A model generated the notes under the pieces. That model saw only the letters and a list, made by a program, of their open reading frames with translations, was not told where the DNA came from and did no database searches. Below, in pieces: positions 14,314 through 20,897 of a DNA stretch of 20,897 nt (positions are counted from its first letter, which is position 1; every line of letters starts with the position of its first letter). A program made the translations under genes and the position numbers. The DNA comes from Roseiarcus sp043739325 (GTDB lineage: Bacteria; Pseudomonadota; Alphaproteobacteria; Rhizobiales; Beijerinckiaceae): positions 1 to 20,897 of the forward strand of contig JAYUFK010000398.1 of assembly GCA_043739325.1 (NCBI GenBank), given 5' to 3'.

Positions 14314-15069
14314 ATGATCAACTGGGCGCAAGCCGCGCCGGCCGTTATGGCGTCGTTTCTTGGCTCCTTCGTCGAAGTGGTCGAGGCGTTCACGCTGATC
14401 CTGGCGGCGGCGAGCGTGCGCGGCTGGCGCCCGGCGCTGCTTGGGACCGCGGCGGGGCTTGGCGTCCTCATCGTCCTTGTTGTCGCGCTCGGGCCGTTGT
14501 TCACCGCGATTCCGATCCATCTGCTGCAGATATTTGTGGGAATCCTGCTGCTGCTGTTCGGGATGCGCTGGCTGCGAAAGGCGATCCTGCGCGGCGCGCG
14601 TTACATCGCGTTGCACGACGAGGACAAAGCCTTCTTCGAGGAAGCGAATCTTTTACGCAGCGAGGCCGCCGCCCACGCCCGCAGCGCCGATTTTATCGCC
14701 GGCCTCGCGGCGTTCAAGGGCGTCGTGCTCGAAGGCGTCGAGGTCGTCTTCATCGTGATCGCGGTGGGCGCTGGCAATGGTCTGCTGATCCCGGCGAGCC
14801 TGGGCGCGCTCGCCGCGTGCGTCCTCGTCTTCCTCATCGGGCTTGTCGTGCACAAGCCGCTGGCGAGCGTGCCGGAAAATGCGCTGAAGCTGATCGTCGG
14901 CATCATGCTTTCATCGTTCGGAACGTTCTGGACTGGCGAGGGCCTTGGCATCGACTGGCCCGGCGCCGATCTGGCGATCCTGGCGTTCGCGTTTGGGTTT
15001 CTACTTCTGGCGCTTGGCGCCACAACCGCGTTGCGTAGCCGCGGCGATGCCTTGAGGGCGGCGCAATGA
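14314..15069 (+). CDS. polytopic membrane protein with internal duplication and ExxE motifs (COG4280-like)
   Basis: 251 residues, about seven membrane helices (roughly 10-34, 41-63, 67-90, 125-152, 157-180, 186-207, 217-240). Two homologous halves are evident: Glu21-x-x-Glu24 in helix 1 matches Glu140-x-x-Glu143 in helix 4, and LQIFVGILLLLFGMRW (71-86) matches LKLIVGIMLSSFGTFW (191-206), at a constant offset of 119-120. Three helices per half imply inverted topology. Paired acidic motifs in inverted repeats recall cation transporters such as GDT1/UPF0016, TerC and the REGLE motif of FTR1, so metal transport is a reasonable guess, not a demonstrated function. I believe it corresponds to COG4280 (uncharacterised). 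AAAGG precedes the ATG. A 4-base ATGA overlap couples it to the next gene. Confidence 0.75.
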   Translation: MINWAQAAPAVMASFLGSFVEVVEAFTLILAAASVRGWRPALLGTAAGLGVLIVLVVALGPLFTAIPIHLLQIFVGILLLLFGMRWLRKAILRGARYIALHDEDKAFFEEANLLRSEAAAHARSADFIAGLAAFKGVVLEGVEVVFIVIAVGAGNGLLIPASLGALAACVLVFLIGLVVHKPLASVPENALKLIVGIMLSSFGTFWTGEGLGIDWPGADLAILAFAFGFLLLALGATTALRSRGDALRAAQ

Positions 15070-15272
15070 AACTGATTGGCATGATCGCGAAAGATCTGTT
15101 CGGGCTGTTCGTCGACGATGGCAGCCTCGCCATCGGGGTGCTCGTCTGCATTGGCCTGATCGCCGCCTTGCTCAAGAGCGGCGTCGCCTCGCCGGCGCTT
15201 TGCGGCTTGCTGTTGTTTGTCGGATTGGCCGCGCTGCTGATCGAGAACGTCTGGCGCACCGCGCGGAAGTAG
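15066..15272 (+). CDS. small two-helix membrane protein coupled to the preceding gene
   Basis: 68 residues with two predicted membrane helices (about 20-37 and 43-60) and a basic C-terminus (WRTARK). Its ATG overlaps the stop of the preceding membrane protein in ATGA, so the two are translated together and probably work together. No domain is recognised. The short length, acidic FVDDGS before helix 1 and strict coupling fit an accessory subunit of the upstream protein. Confidence 0.75.
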   Translation: MKLIGMIAKDLFGLFVDDGSLAIGVLVCIGLIAALLKSGVASPALCGLLLFVGLAALLIENVWRTARK

Positions 15273-15326
15273 CGCCTGAGTCGCGGCGGCTCGTGCGAGG
15301 CGCCGTCAACCTATAGAGGCGAGGGC

Positions 15327-16472
15327 ATGACCATCAACCAGCCGGTGCGCGAGCTGATCGACACTGTCAGCGCGCCGTTCGAAAAGGCGCGGGCGATGCC
15401 GCCGAGCGTCTATACCAGCGACGAGTTTCTCAAATGCGAACTCACCGACATCTTCGCGCGCGAATGGGTCTGCGTCGGCCGCGCCAGCGCGCTGGCGAAC
15501 CCAGGCGACTACGTCACGTATGAAGTGGCGGGACAGCCGATCGTGGTCATCCGCGACAACGAGGGCGCGTTGCGCGCCATGTCGAATGTCTGCCTGCACC
15601 GCATGTCGACGCTGCTCGAAGGTTCGGGCAACAAGCGCGGCATCGTCTGCCCCTATCACGGCTGGAGCTACAATCTCGACGGCACGCTGCGCGCGGCGCC
15701 GGCGATGACGCTCAATCAGGGCTTCTGCAAGGAAGACTATCGCCTGCCGCGGATCCGCTGCGAGGAATGGCTGGGATGGGTGATGGTGACGCTCGACCAG
15801 GATGCGCCGTCGGTTGCTTCGCAGCTTGGCGAAGTGCGTGCGCTGATCGACGACCACCAGATGGAAAACTATGTCGAGACATTCCACGAGAATCATATCT
15901 GGGACACCAACTGGAAAATCCTCGCCGAAAATTTCATGGAGAGCTATCACCTGCCGGTCTGTCACGCCGGGACGATCGGCGGCCTCTCCAAGCTCAACGA
16001 AATGATCTGCCCGCCGGGCAAACGGTCGTTCAACTACCACACGATCCTGAAGGACGACACGTTGAAGATCGCGCTCGCGCATCCCGGCAACACGCGGATG
16101 CAAGGCGACCGGCGCCGCACGACATTCCTGCTGGCGGTCTACCCGAGCTTGCTGATCACGCTGACGCCGGGATATTTCTGGTATCTGGCGCTGCATCCGC
16201 ATGGGCCGGGTCAAGTGCAGATTGTTTTTGGCGGCGGAATGGCGCCGGAATTCGCCACTTCGCCGGAGGCGCGGACGCATTTCGCGCAGTTGAAAACCCT
16301 GCTTGACAAGGTCAATGTCGAGGATCGCGGCTGCACGGAGAAAGTCTTCCGGGGCCTCAGCGCGCGCGCCGCCAAGCCCGGCCATCTCAGCCATCTCGAG
16401 CGCCCGAACTTCGACTTCGCGCAATATCTGTCGGAGCGCACGGGTGGGTTCGAGCGGCGTTTTGACGGGTGA
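15327..16472 (+). CDS. Rieske non-heme iron oxygenase, alpha subunit
   Basis: 381 residues, full length for a ring-hydroxylating-oxygenase-type alpha subunit. The N-terminal Rieske domain has Cys89-x-His91 (CLHR) and Cys108-x2-His111 (CPYHGW), ligands of a [2Fe-2S] cluster. The catalytic domain has NFMESYHLPVCH with Glu205, His208 and His213; the third iron ligand is probably Glu332 or Asp333. The residue bridging the two centres between subunits is Glu205, whereas naphthalene dioxygenase has Asp; Glu is found in the CntA/GbcA group acting on quaternary amines. Carnitine/betaine-type or other small substrates are therefore as likely as aromatics. No reductase, ferredoxin or beta subunit lies nearby. 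ATG at 15327 follows GAGGCGAGG. A terminator follows 90 bases after the stop. Confidence 0.92.
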   Translation: MTINQPVRELIDTVSAPFEKARAMPPSVYTSDEFLKCELTDIFAREWVCVGRASALANPGDYVTYEVAGQPIVVIRDNEGALRAMSNVCLHRMSTLLEGSGNKRGIVCPYHGWSYNLDGTLRAAPAMTLNQGFCKEDYRLPRIRCEEWLGWVMVTLDQDAPSVASQLGEVRALIDDHQMENYVETFHENHIWDTNWKILAENFMESYHLPVCHAGTIGGLSKLNEMICPPGKRSFNYHTILKDDTLKIALAHPGNTRMQGDRRRTTFLLAVYPSLLITLTPGYFWYLALHPHGPGQVQIVFGGGMAPEFATSPEARTHFAQLKTLLDKVNVEDRGCTEKVFRGLSARAAKPGHLSHLERPNFDFAQYLSERTGGFERRFDG

Positions 16473-16561
16473 AGGACGAGGGCGGCCGGCTCTCCAAGCG
16501 GGACTTTAGTCCGCCGCCACCCAGCCTGCTTTTCCCGGCGCGGCTTCGGAAAAATCTTGTC

Positions 16562-16588
16562 GGCGACGTCAGCGGTCGCCTATTTTTT
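16562..16588 (+). terminator. intrinsic terminator after the Rieske oxygenase gene
   Basis: GGCGAC (16562-16567) pairs with GTCGCC (16575-16580) around a 7-base loop, followed by TA and six T residues (16583-16588). It separates the oxygenase from the cytochrome gene. Confidence 0.75.
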
Positions 16589-16680
16589 GCGCTTGCCGCG
16601 CGTCCCGGATCGTTCCAGATTTTCACCTGTAAGCGGGGCTGCGGCGTGCCGTCGACGCTCCGCGAGGGGAGGGTGCCGCC

Positions 16681-17433
16681 ATGAAAACTTGGTCACGAAA
16701 ATTCGTATTCGCGTGCGGGTCGATGGTGTTCTTGAGCGGGGTTTCGTTTGCAGAGGAGAGGTTCGACTCGTCGCGCGTCGAACAAGGGTTCGACATATCG
16801 CCGATCCCTCGTTCCAAGCTCAGTCTGCGGGGCGACAATCCCGTGATGGTCGGGTGGGGCAGCTATTTGGTCAATGCCGTAGGCGACTGCAGCGGCTGCC
16901 ACTCGTTTCCGCAATATCTTGAGAAAGGCGACAAGGCCGGCAGCAATCCGGCGGCGGGCGATCCCTATGAAGGCATACCATCGACGCAGAGCGTCAAGGG
17001 TCGCTTGGTCGCCAACTTCAACGTGTCTCATTACTTGTCCGGCGGCCAATGCTTTGGTCCGTTCATGGCGCGCAATTTGACGCCCGACGCTAATGGTCTT
17101 CCCGAGGGCCTGACTGAAGCGGAATTCGTCAAGGCGTTGCGCACCGGCGAAGATATTTATTGCGAAAAGAACCCGCTCGCGCCGATTTGCGCCCTCGGAC
17201 CGCCGACCCCTGTGCTTCAAGTCATGCCCTGGCCGACCTATCACAGCATGACGGACTTCGATTTGAAATCGATCTACGCCTATCTGAGGGCGATCCCGGC
17301 GGCGAGCGCGTGCAACAGCGTCGCCAACGGTTGCCCGGGTTTCTCGGGCGACGCGGCCAAGTCAAGTCATTATGCCTTTAAGGATACTAACGATTGCCCG
17401 AATGACCCGAAGAATGGACCGCCGCCGCAGTAA
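16681..17433 (+). CDS. exported mono-heme cytochrome c
   Basis: 250 residues with a signal peptide (about 1-24, SFA-E). One heme c site, CSGCH (Cys70, Cys73, His74), follows GSYLVNAVGDC, and the axial Met is probably Met182 in LQVMPWPTYHSMTDFDL; the following LKSIYAYLRAIP is the usual C-terminal helix. This MPWPxY...YLRAIP pattern is common in cytochromes associated with alcohol and other periplasmic dehydrogenases. Six further cysteines (124, 161, 170, 211, 218, 239) are unusual for a c-type cytochrome and suggest disulfides. GGGAGGG eight bases upstream supports ATG at 16681. The redox partner is not evident; an upstream terminator argues against co-transcription with the Rieske gene. Confidence 0.88.
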   Translation: MKTWSRKFVFACGSMVFLSGVSFAEERFDSSRVEQGFDISPIPRSKLSLRGDNPVMVGWGSYLVNAVGDCSGCHSFPQYLEKGDKAGSNPAAGDPYEGIPSTQSVKGRLVANFNVSHYLSGGQCFGPFMARNLTPDANGLPEGLTEAEFVKALRTGEDIYCEKNPLAPICALGPPTPVLQVMPWPTYHSMTDFDLKSIYAYLRAIPAASACNSVANGCPGFSGDAAKSSHYAFKDTNDCPNDPKNGPPPQ

Positions 17434-17480
17434 GCGATAGGGAACATCCGGCTACGTGCGAAAAGCGTCTCGCGCGCAGC

Positions 17481-17551
17481 CGGAAGCACCTCCCCAACGC
17501 CGCGAAGAATCCAGCGCTGCTTCCGGACATTGATCCCGGAAATACGGAAGC
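17481..17551. repeat. three copies of CGGAAGC before the SIR2 gene
   Basis: CGGAAGC occurs at 17481-17487 and 17545-17551 and inverted (GCTTCCG) at 17519-17525, making a 7-bp dyad with a 19-base spacer. No T-tract follows. The role is unclear; it occupies much of the 167-base gap between the cytochrome and SIR2 genes. Confidence 0.35.
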
Positions 17552-17600
17552 TGCGGATCCGCATATGGCAGGATCAGCATCGCCGCATTAGGTTGATGCC

Positions 17601-18410
17601 ATGACCCAGCGCAGCAGTCTCCAGGACTTTATCGAGCGGTATCGAAATCTCTTCATCCTGACCGGCGCCGGCTGCAGCACAAGCTCGGGCATTCCCGACT
17701 ATCGCGACTTCTACGGCAGATGGAAGCGCGTGCAACCGGTGACGTTTCAGGCGTTCATGGGCGAGGAAGCGACGCGCCGGCGCTATTGGGCGCGCAGCCT
17801 CATCGGATGGCGGCGCTTTCGCCAGGCTCGGCCGAACGATACGCATCGCGCTTTGGCTCGGCTCGAGGCGATGGGCCGCAGCGAGATTCTGCTGACCCAG
17901 AACGTCGACCGGTTGCATCAGGCGGCCGGCAGCGCCCGGGTGATCGACCTGCACGGGCGGCTCGATCTGGTCCGCTGCATGGCTTGCGAGCGCAGGGCGC
18001 CGCGCGACGAGGTGCAGGACGAATTGACCCGGCTCAACGCCGACTGGATCTATCTCGACGCCGCCGACGCGCCGGACGGCGACGCCGAGCTCGAAAGCGC
18101 CGACTTTTCCTCGTTCGCAATCCCGCCCTGCCGGGCCTGCGGCGGCGTGCTCAAGCCCGACGTTGTGTTCTTCGGCGAGAGTGTTCCGCGCGAGCGGGTC
18201 GACGCGGCGGCGCGACACCTGCGACAAGCCGACGCCATGCTGATCGTCGGCTCCTCGCTGATGGTCTATTCCGGCTTCCGCTTCGTCGATATGGCGGCTT
18301 CCACCGGAAAGCCGCTGGCCGCCGTCAACCTCGGCCGAACCCGCGCCGACGCGATGTTTTCGCTGAAGGTGGAGCAACCGTGCGAGGCGGCGCTGGCGTT
18401 TCTGTTGTGA
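17601..18410 (+). CDS. SIR2-family NAD-dependent protein deacylase
   Basis: 269 residues. Sirtuin motifs are complete: GAGCSTSSGIPDYRD (22-36) for NAD binding, LTQNVDRLH (98-106), catalytic His118 in DLHGRL, a zinc site of Cys126/Cys129 and Cys177/Cys180, and KPDVVFFGES (185-194). The enzyme removes acyl groups from lysines using NAD+, releasing nicotinamide and O-acyl-ADP-ribose; it acts in the cytoplasm. Sequence around CMAC and the long insert between the two zinc pairs resemble the class II (SIRT4-like) bacterial sirtuins. ATG at 17601 is preceded by a weak AGG. The next gene on this strand is the NAD(P)HX repair enzyme, with a minus-strand tRNA in between. Confidence 0.93.
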   Translation: MTQRSSLQDFIERYRNLFILTGAGCSTSSGIPDYRDFYGRWKRVQPVTFQAFMGEEATRRRYWARSLIGWRRFRQARPNDTHRALARLEAMGRSEILLTQNVDRLHQAAGSARVIDLHGRLDLVRCMACERRAPRDEVQDELTRLNADWIYLDAADAPDGDAELESADFSSFAIPPCRACGGVLKPDVVFFGESVPRERVDAAARHLRQADAMLIVGSSLMVYSGFRFVDMAASTGKPLAAVNLGRTRADAMFSLKVEQPCEAALAFLL

Positions 18411-18438
18411 GCGTTGACGCGCTTGGCGCGTTCGCCGC

Positions 18439-18514
18439 TGGCTCCCCGAGCAGGGCTCGAACCTGCGACAATTCGATTAACAGTCGAATGCTCTACCAGC
18501 TGAGCTATCGGGGA
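18439..18514 (-). tRNA. tRNA-Asn (GTT)
   Basis: 76 bases on the minus strand with encoded CCA: acceptor TCCCCGA pairs with TCGGGGA, D arm TAGCTCAGCTGGTAGAGC, anticodon stem TTCGA/TCGAA with loop CTGTTAA (anticodon GTT at 18481-18479), and T arm with GGTTCGAGCCC. Confidence 0.97.
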
Positions 18515-18533
18515 TCATGCCGGGCGAGCGGGC

Positions 18534-18539
18534 ATATAA
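18534..18539 (-). promoter_or_regulatory. putative -10 element of tRNA-Asn
   Basis: TTATAT on the minus strand, 20 bases before the mature tRNA 5' end, in otherwise GC-rich DNA. A plausible -35 (TTTTCA) lies about 16 bases further upstream. Position and composition fit; no stronger evidence. Confidence 0.35.
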
Positions 18540-18625
18540 CATGATTTGCCGCGATGAAAAGCGCGAATTTCGCACTTGCGCGCTTTTGCCTTGTTTGCGG
18601 GCGCGCCCTGCGCCACGATCGCCCG

Positions 18626-20140
18626 ATGCAGGATTGGCGCAAATTCATCGAACTGCTCATTCCGGCCCAGATGGGCAAGGCGGATCGTCTTGCGGTCGAG
18701 GCCGGGGTCGCCTCGATCGATCTGATGGAGCGGGCCGGCGCGGCCGTGGCGCGCGAGGCGGCGCGGATGGCGCGCTCGGCGGGATGCGTGCTCGTCGTCT
18801 GCGGTCCGGGCAACAATGGCGGCGACGGGTTTATCGCCGCGCGGCTCTTAAAAAGCTGGGGCTACCGCGTCGAGATTGTTCTGCTCGGCGCCTTGGGCGG
18901 GCTCAAGGGCGATGCGGCGGAGGCCGCGCGGCGCTGCGGCGGAGTCGACGGCGCGATTGCCGAGGCCGACTATTCCAAGGCCGATTTGATCGTCGACGCG
19001 TTGTTTGGCGCCGGGCTCGACCGCGATATCGCCGGCGAGGCGCTGCACGCGATCAAGGCGATGAACGCCAGCGGGCGGCCGATCCTCAGCGTCGACGTGC
19101 CCTCGGGGCTCGACGGGGCGAGCGGCGCGGCGCGGCCCATCGCGGTTCACGCGAGCGCCAGCGTGACGTTTTTCCGCCTCAAGCCGGGGCATTTGCTGGA
19201 GCCGGGCAGGGCGCTTTGCGGGCGCCTCGTCCTCGCCGATATCGGCATTCCCCAAAGCGTGCTGCCGACCATCGCAGCGCAGACCTTCGTCAATCTGCCG
19301 GCGTTGTGGCGCGATCATTTTCCGACCCTGCGCGCCGACGGTCACAAATATTCGCGCGGCGCCGCGCTTGTGCTGTCGGGCAATGCGCATAGCACCGGCG
19401 CAGCCCGGCTCGCGGCGCGCGCGGCGCTGCGTGCGGGGGCCGGCCTGTCGACGCTCGCCAGCCCGCCTGAATCGGTCGCCGTCAACGCGGCGCATGTGAC
19501 GGCTTTGATGGTCGCGCCGTTCGACGGCGTCGCCGGTTTCGAAAAACTGCTCGCCGATGCGAGGCGCAACGCCATCGTGCTGGGGCCGGGGGCCGGGATC
19601 GGCCCGGCGACGAAACAACTCGTTGCCGCCGCGCTGGCGCATGGCGACGCCGCGCGAACCGTCGTTCTCGACGCCGACGCGTTGACCAGCTTCGCGCTGG
19701 AGGCGGAAAACCTGGCTGGGCTGATCAAGCACGGCGGCCGCAATGTCGTCATTACCCCGCATGAGGGCGAGTTCGCGCGCCTGTTCAGCGGCGTTTCCGC
19801 GGTCGCCGCCGCGTCGGACAAGCTCGCCCGCGCCCGCGCCGCCGCCGCTTTTCTCGGCGCCACCGTCCTGCTGAAGGGGCCGGATACTGTCGTCGCGGAG
19901 CCGGGCGGGCGCGCCTCGATCGGCTGCGATGCGCCGCCGACGCTCGCCACCGCCGGCTCGGGCGATGTGCTCGCCGGCTTCATCGCGGGTCTCGCGGCGC
20001 AGGGCATGCCGGCCTTCGAAGCCGCGAGTTGCGCCGTCTGGCTGCACGGCGCCGCCGCGCGGGCGCTCGGGCGCGGGCTGATCGCCGAGGATTTGCCCGA
20101 AGCGCTGCCGGAGGTGCTGCGGGGGCTGGCGGGCACGTGA
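18626..20140 (+). CDS. nnr: bifunctional NAD(P)HX repair enzyme (epimerase + ADP-dependent dehydratase)
   Basis: 504 residues. The N-terminal YjeF_N half (about 1-225) epimerises R- and S-NAD(P)HX, with GPGNNGGDG (60-68), Asp124 in VDALFGAGLDR and SVDVPSGLDG (155-164). The C-terminal carbohydrate-kinase-like half (about 230-504) dehydrates S-NAD(P)HX using ADP, with HKYSRG (240-245), LGPGAGIG (319-326), TPHEGEFARL (377-386) and the GSGDVLAG anion-hole loop (444-451). Together they restore damaged reduced nicotinamide cofactors in the cytoplasm. ATG at 18626 gives an N-terminus like the family (ELLIPAQMGKADRLA). An ATG at 18554 would add 24 residues lying over the tRNA-Asn promoter region and is less likely; neither start has a clear ribosome site. 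Confidence 0.94.
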   Translation: MQDWRKFIELLIPAQMGKADRLAVEAGVASIDLMERAGAAVAREAARMARSAGCVLVVCGPGNNGGDGFIAARLLKSWGYRVEIVLLGALGGLKGDAAEAARRCGGVDGAIAEADYSKADLIVDALFGAGLDRDIAGEALHAIKAMNASGRPILSVDVPSGLDGASGAARPIAVHASASVTFFRLKPGHLLEPGRALCGRLVLADIGIPQSVLPTIAAQTFVNLPALWRDHFPTLRADGHKYSRGAALVLSGNAHSTGAARLAARAALRAGAGLSTLASPPESVAVNAAHVTALMVAPFDGVAGFEKLLADARRNAIVLGPGAGIGPATKQLVAAALAHGDAARTVVLDADALTSFALEAENLAGLIKHGGRNVVITPHEGEFARLFSGVSAVAAASDKLARARAAAAFLGATVLLKGPDTVVAEPGGRASIGCDAPPTLATAGSGDVLAGFIAGLAAQGMPAFEAASCAVWLHGAAARALGRGLIAEDLPEALPEVLRGLAGT

Positions 20141-20622
20141 GCCGTACTCTACCCCGCGCACAAGGAGGCGATTACCGCTTATTTGCATACGGGTGATCTT
20201 CGCACTGGGGATTGGATGTTTTGTCTCTTTTTGGGCCGCTGCCGGTGGTAGGCGGGCTGCGCGGTTTGATCAACGACAACTATGCTTTCGATTGGCGTCG
20301 AAGATTCTGGATTATTATCGGCAGAACAATGATTTACGCCGAAGTATTCAACTCGGTCCCGTTGTGGGATCTGGCACGCTGTGTCGCGATCGGGACGCTT
20401 CACAGCCCGAGCACGAGGCCATATCACAACACCGGAAGATTTTAACTATAAACACCAACAAAAAGACTATATATATTTGATTTATAATGATTAATTTAGA
20501 TATTTCGAACTGCCATGCGCCCCTGAAATTCCGACCTCCAATTGATTACGTGTGCGCTTTGGCGCCCAACCGACTGAAATGACAAAGGCGACGACCAAAG
20601 TGCGGCTTTCGCGGCCAGCGCC
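20141..20622. other. gene-poor gap between convergent genes
   Basis: 482 bases between the 3' ends of nnr and the multicopper-oxidase-like gene. An AGGAGG (20163-20168) is not followed by a start codon at a usable distance. A frame from TTG 20212 to TAA 20445 (77 codons) has protein-like composition (several Trp, Phe, Tyr) but no ribosome-binding site or recognisable domain, so I do not call it. No terminator is evident for either gene. The right half contains the AT-rich island annotated separately. Confidence 0.5.
20441..20500. other. AT-rich island
   Basis: Only 10 of these 60 bases are G or C, against a window that is mostly above 60% GC. It includes TATATATATTTGA and TATAAT (20483-20488). 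Because it lies between two converging 3' ends it is not an obvious promoter for either neighbour; foreign DNA or an unannotated promoter are alternatives. Confidence 0.6.
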
Positions 20623-20897
20623 CTACCTCACCTCAAACCAGCTCAACACCCCCGCCGCCTGATGCTCCGGGATGGCCGACTCGATCGGCCATTTGCCGGG
20701 GTTGTCGGCGACGAAGGCACACTCAACTGTGTCCGTCGGTGCCATCAAAATCGTGTCCTGCCATTGGCGGTGCGGCACGGGGCTGCCGTTGCGCTTCAGC
20801 ATCAACAGACTAAAGCCATGGATATGCATGGTGTGCGCCCAGGCTGTTTCATTGCGCATGGAAAGCAGACAGGTCTCGCCGCGTTTCAACGTGAAGA
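20623..20897 (-). CDS. multicopper-oxidase-like protein, C-terminal cupredoxin domain lacking the His-Cys-His motif (5' end outside window)
   Basis: The minus-strand frame is open from the right edge to TAG at 20625-20623, giving about the last 90 residues. It matches the third cupredoxin domain of multicopper oxidases: FTLKRGE near the start, AHTMHIHGFSLLML with the usual HxxHxH copper ligands, WQDTILMAP, and NPGKWPIESAIPEHQAAGV at the end. In functional oxidases this last segment reads W-x-x-H-C-H-x3-H; here the three positions are Glu-Ser-Ala, removing the type 1 Cys and two His ligands, while the later His of EHQ remains and the usual axial Met is absent. The protein is therefore unlikely to have a normal type 1 or trinuclear site. 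The frame is otherwise intact. Confidence 0.8.
   Translation of the reverse strand, partial: FTLKRGETCLLSMRNETAWAHTMHIHGFSLLMLKRNGSPVPHRQWQDTILMAPTDTVECAFVADNPGKWPIESAIPEHQAAGVLSWFEVR

Noticed and set aside
20212..20445. 77-codon plus-strand frame with protein-like composition
   Set aside because: TTG start without a ribosome-binding site and no recognisable domain; described in the gap entry instead.
1..20897. CRISPR arrays, insertion sequences, phage genes, toxin-antitoxin or defence modules
   Set aside because: No regularly spaced repeats, transposase, integrase, or paired small toxin/antitoxin genes could be found; the two tRNA genes show no adjacent integrase or obvious duplicated 3' end.

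Overview
The window is GC-rich chromosomal DNA that reads as an alphaproteobacterium, most likely Hyphomicrobiales (Beijerinckiaceae or Methylocystaceae-like). This is inferred from codon use, the MaeB-type malic enzyme, the dispersed TadE/TadG genes, a PQQ alcohol dehydrogenase next to a c-type cytochrome, and an orphan Rieske oxygenase. No ribosomal RNA, CRISPR array, intact insertion sequence or phage module is visible. Two tRNA genes (Leu-GAG, Asn-GTT) lie on the minus strand.

Layout. 1-2.4 kb: the 3' part of a VOC-family ring-cleaving dioxygenase, a TIGR00266/AIM24-type protein, and an exported ankyrin-repeat protein. 2.4-7.1 kb (minus strand): bifunctional malic enzyme maeB, then a PQQ alcohol dehydrogenase with the Asp-x-Asp signature of lanthanide-dependent enzymes, then a di-heme c4-like cytochrome that is its plausible electron acceptor. 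A strong intrinsic terminator separates the last two, and its T-tract runs into the cytochrome start region. 7.3-8.4 kb: two small secreted proteins, one with two PsiF repeats and one with a single divergent copy, separated by a stump of a GGDEF domain on the other strand. 8.4-10.1 kb: a GH25 lipoprotein muramidase and a secreted polysaccharide deacetylase, divergently transcribed across a region with a perfect 9-bp inverted repeat. 10.1-13.9 kb: tRNA-Leu, two TadE-like pseudopilin genes, an 0.8-kb gap, and a convergent vWA/TadG-like protein.

14.1-17.4 kb: a GNAT acetyltransferase stump, an internally duplicated polytopic membrane protein overlapped by a 68-residue two-helix protein, a Rieske non-heme iron oxygenase alpha subunit, a terminator, and an exported mono-heme cytochrome c. 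17.6-20.1 kb: a SIR2 deacylase, tRNA-Asn and the bifunctional NAD(P)HX repair enzyme Nnr. 20.1-20.9 kb: a gene-poor gap with a very AT-rich island, then the C-terminus of a multicopper-oxidase-like protein that has lost the His-Cys-His copper motif.

The clearest functional grouping is PQQ dehydrogenase plus cytochrome (periplasmic alcohol oxidation). A second is the muramidase/deacetylase pair (cell-envelope glycan remodelling). I do not see a defence system or a clearly novel multi-gene system. The most unusual items are the degenerate multicopper oxidase, the duplicated ExxE membrane protein with its overlapping small partner, the PsiF-repeat pair, and the domain stumps in intergenic DNA.
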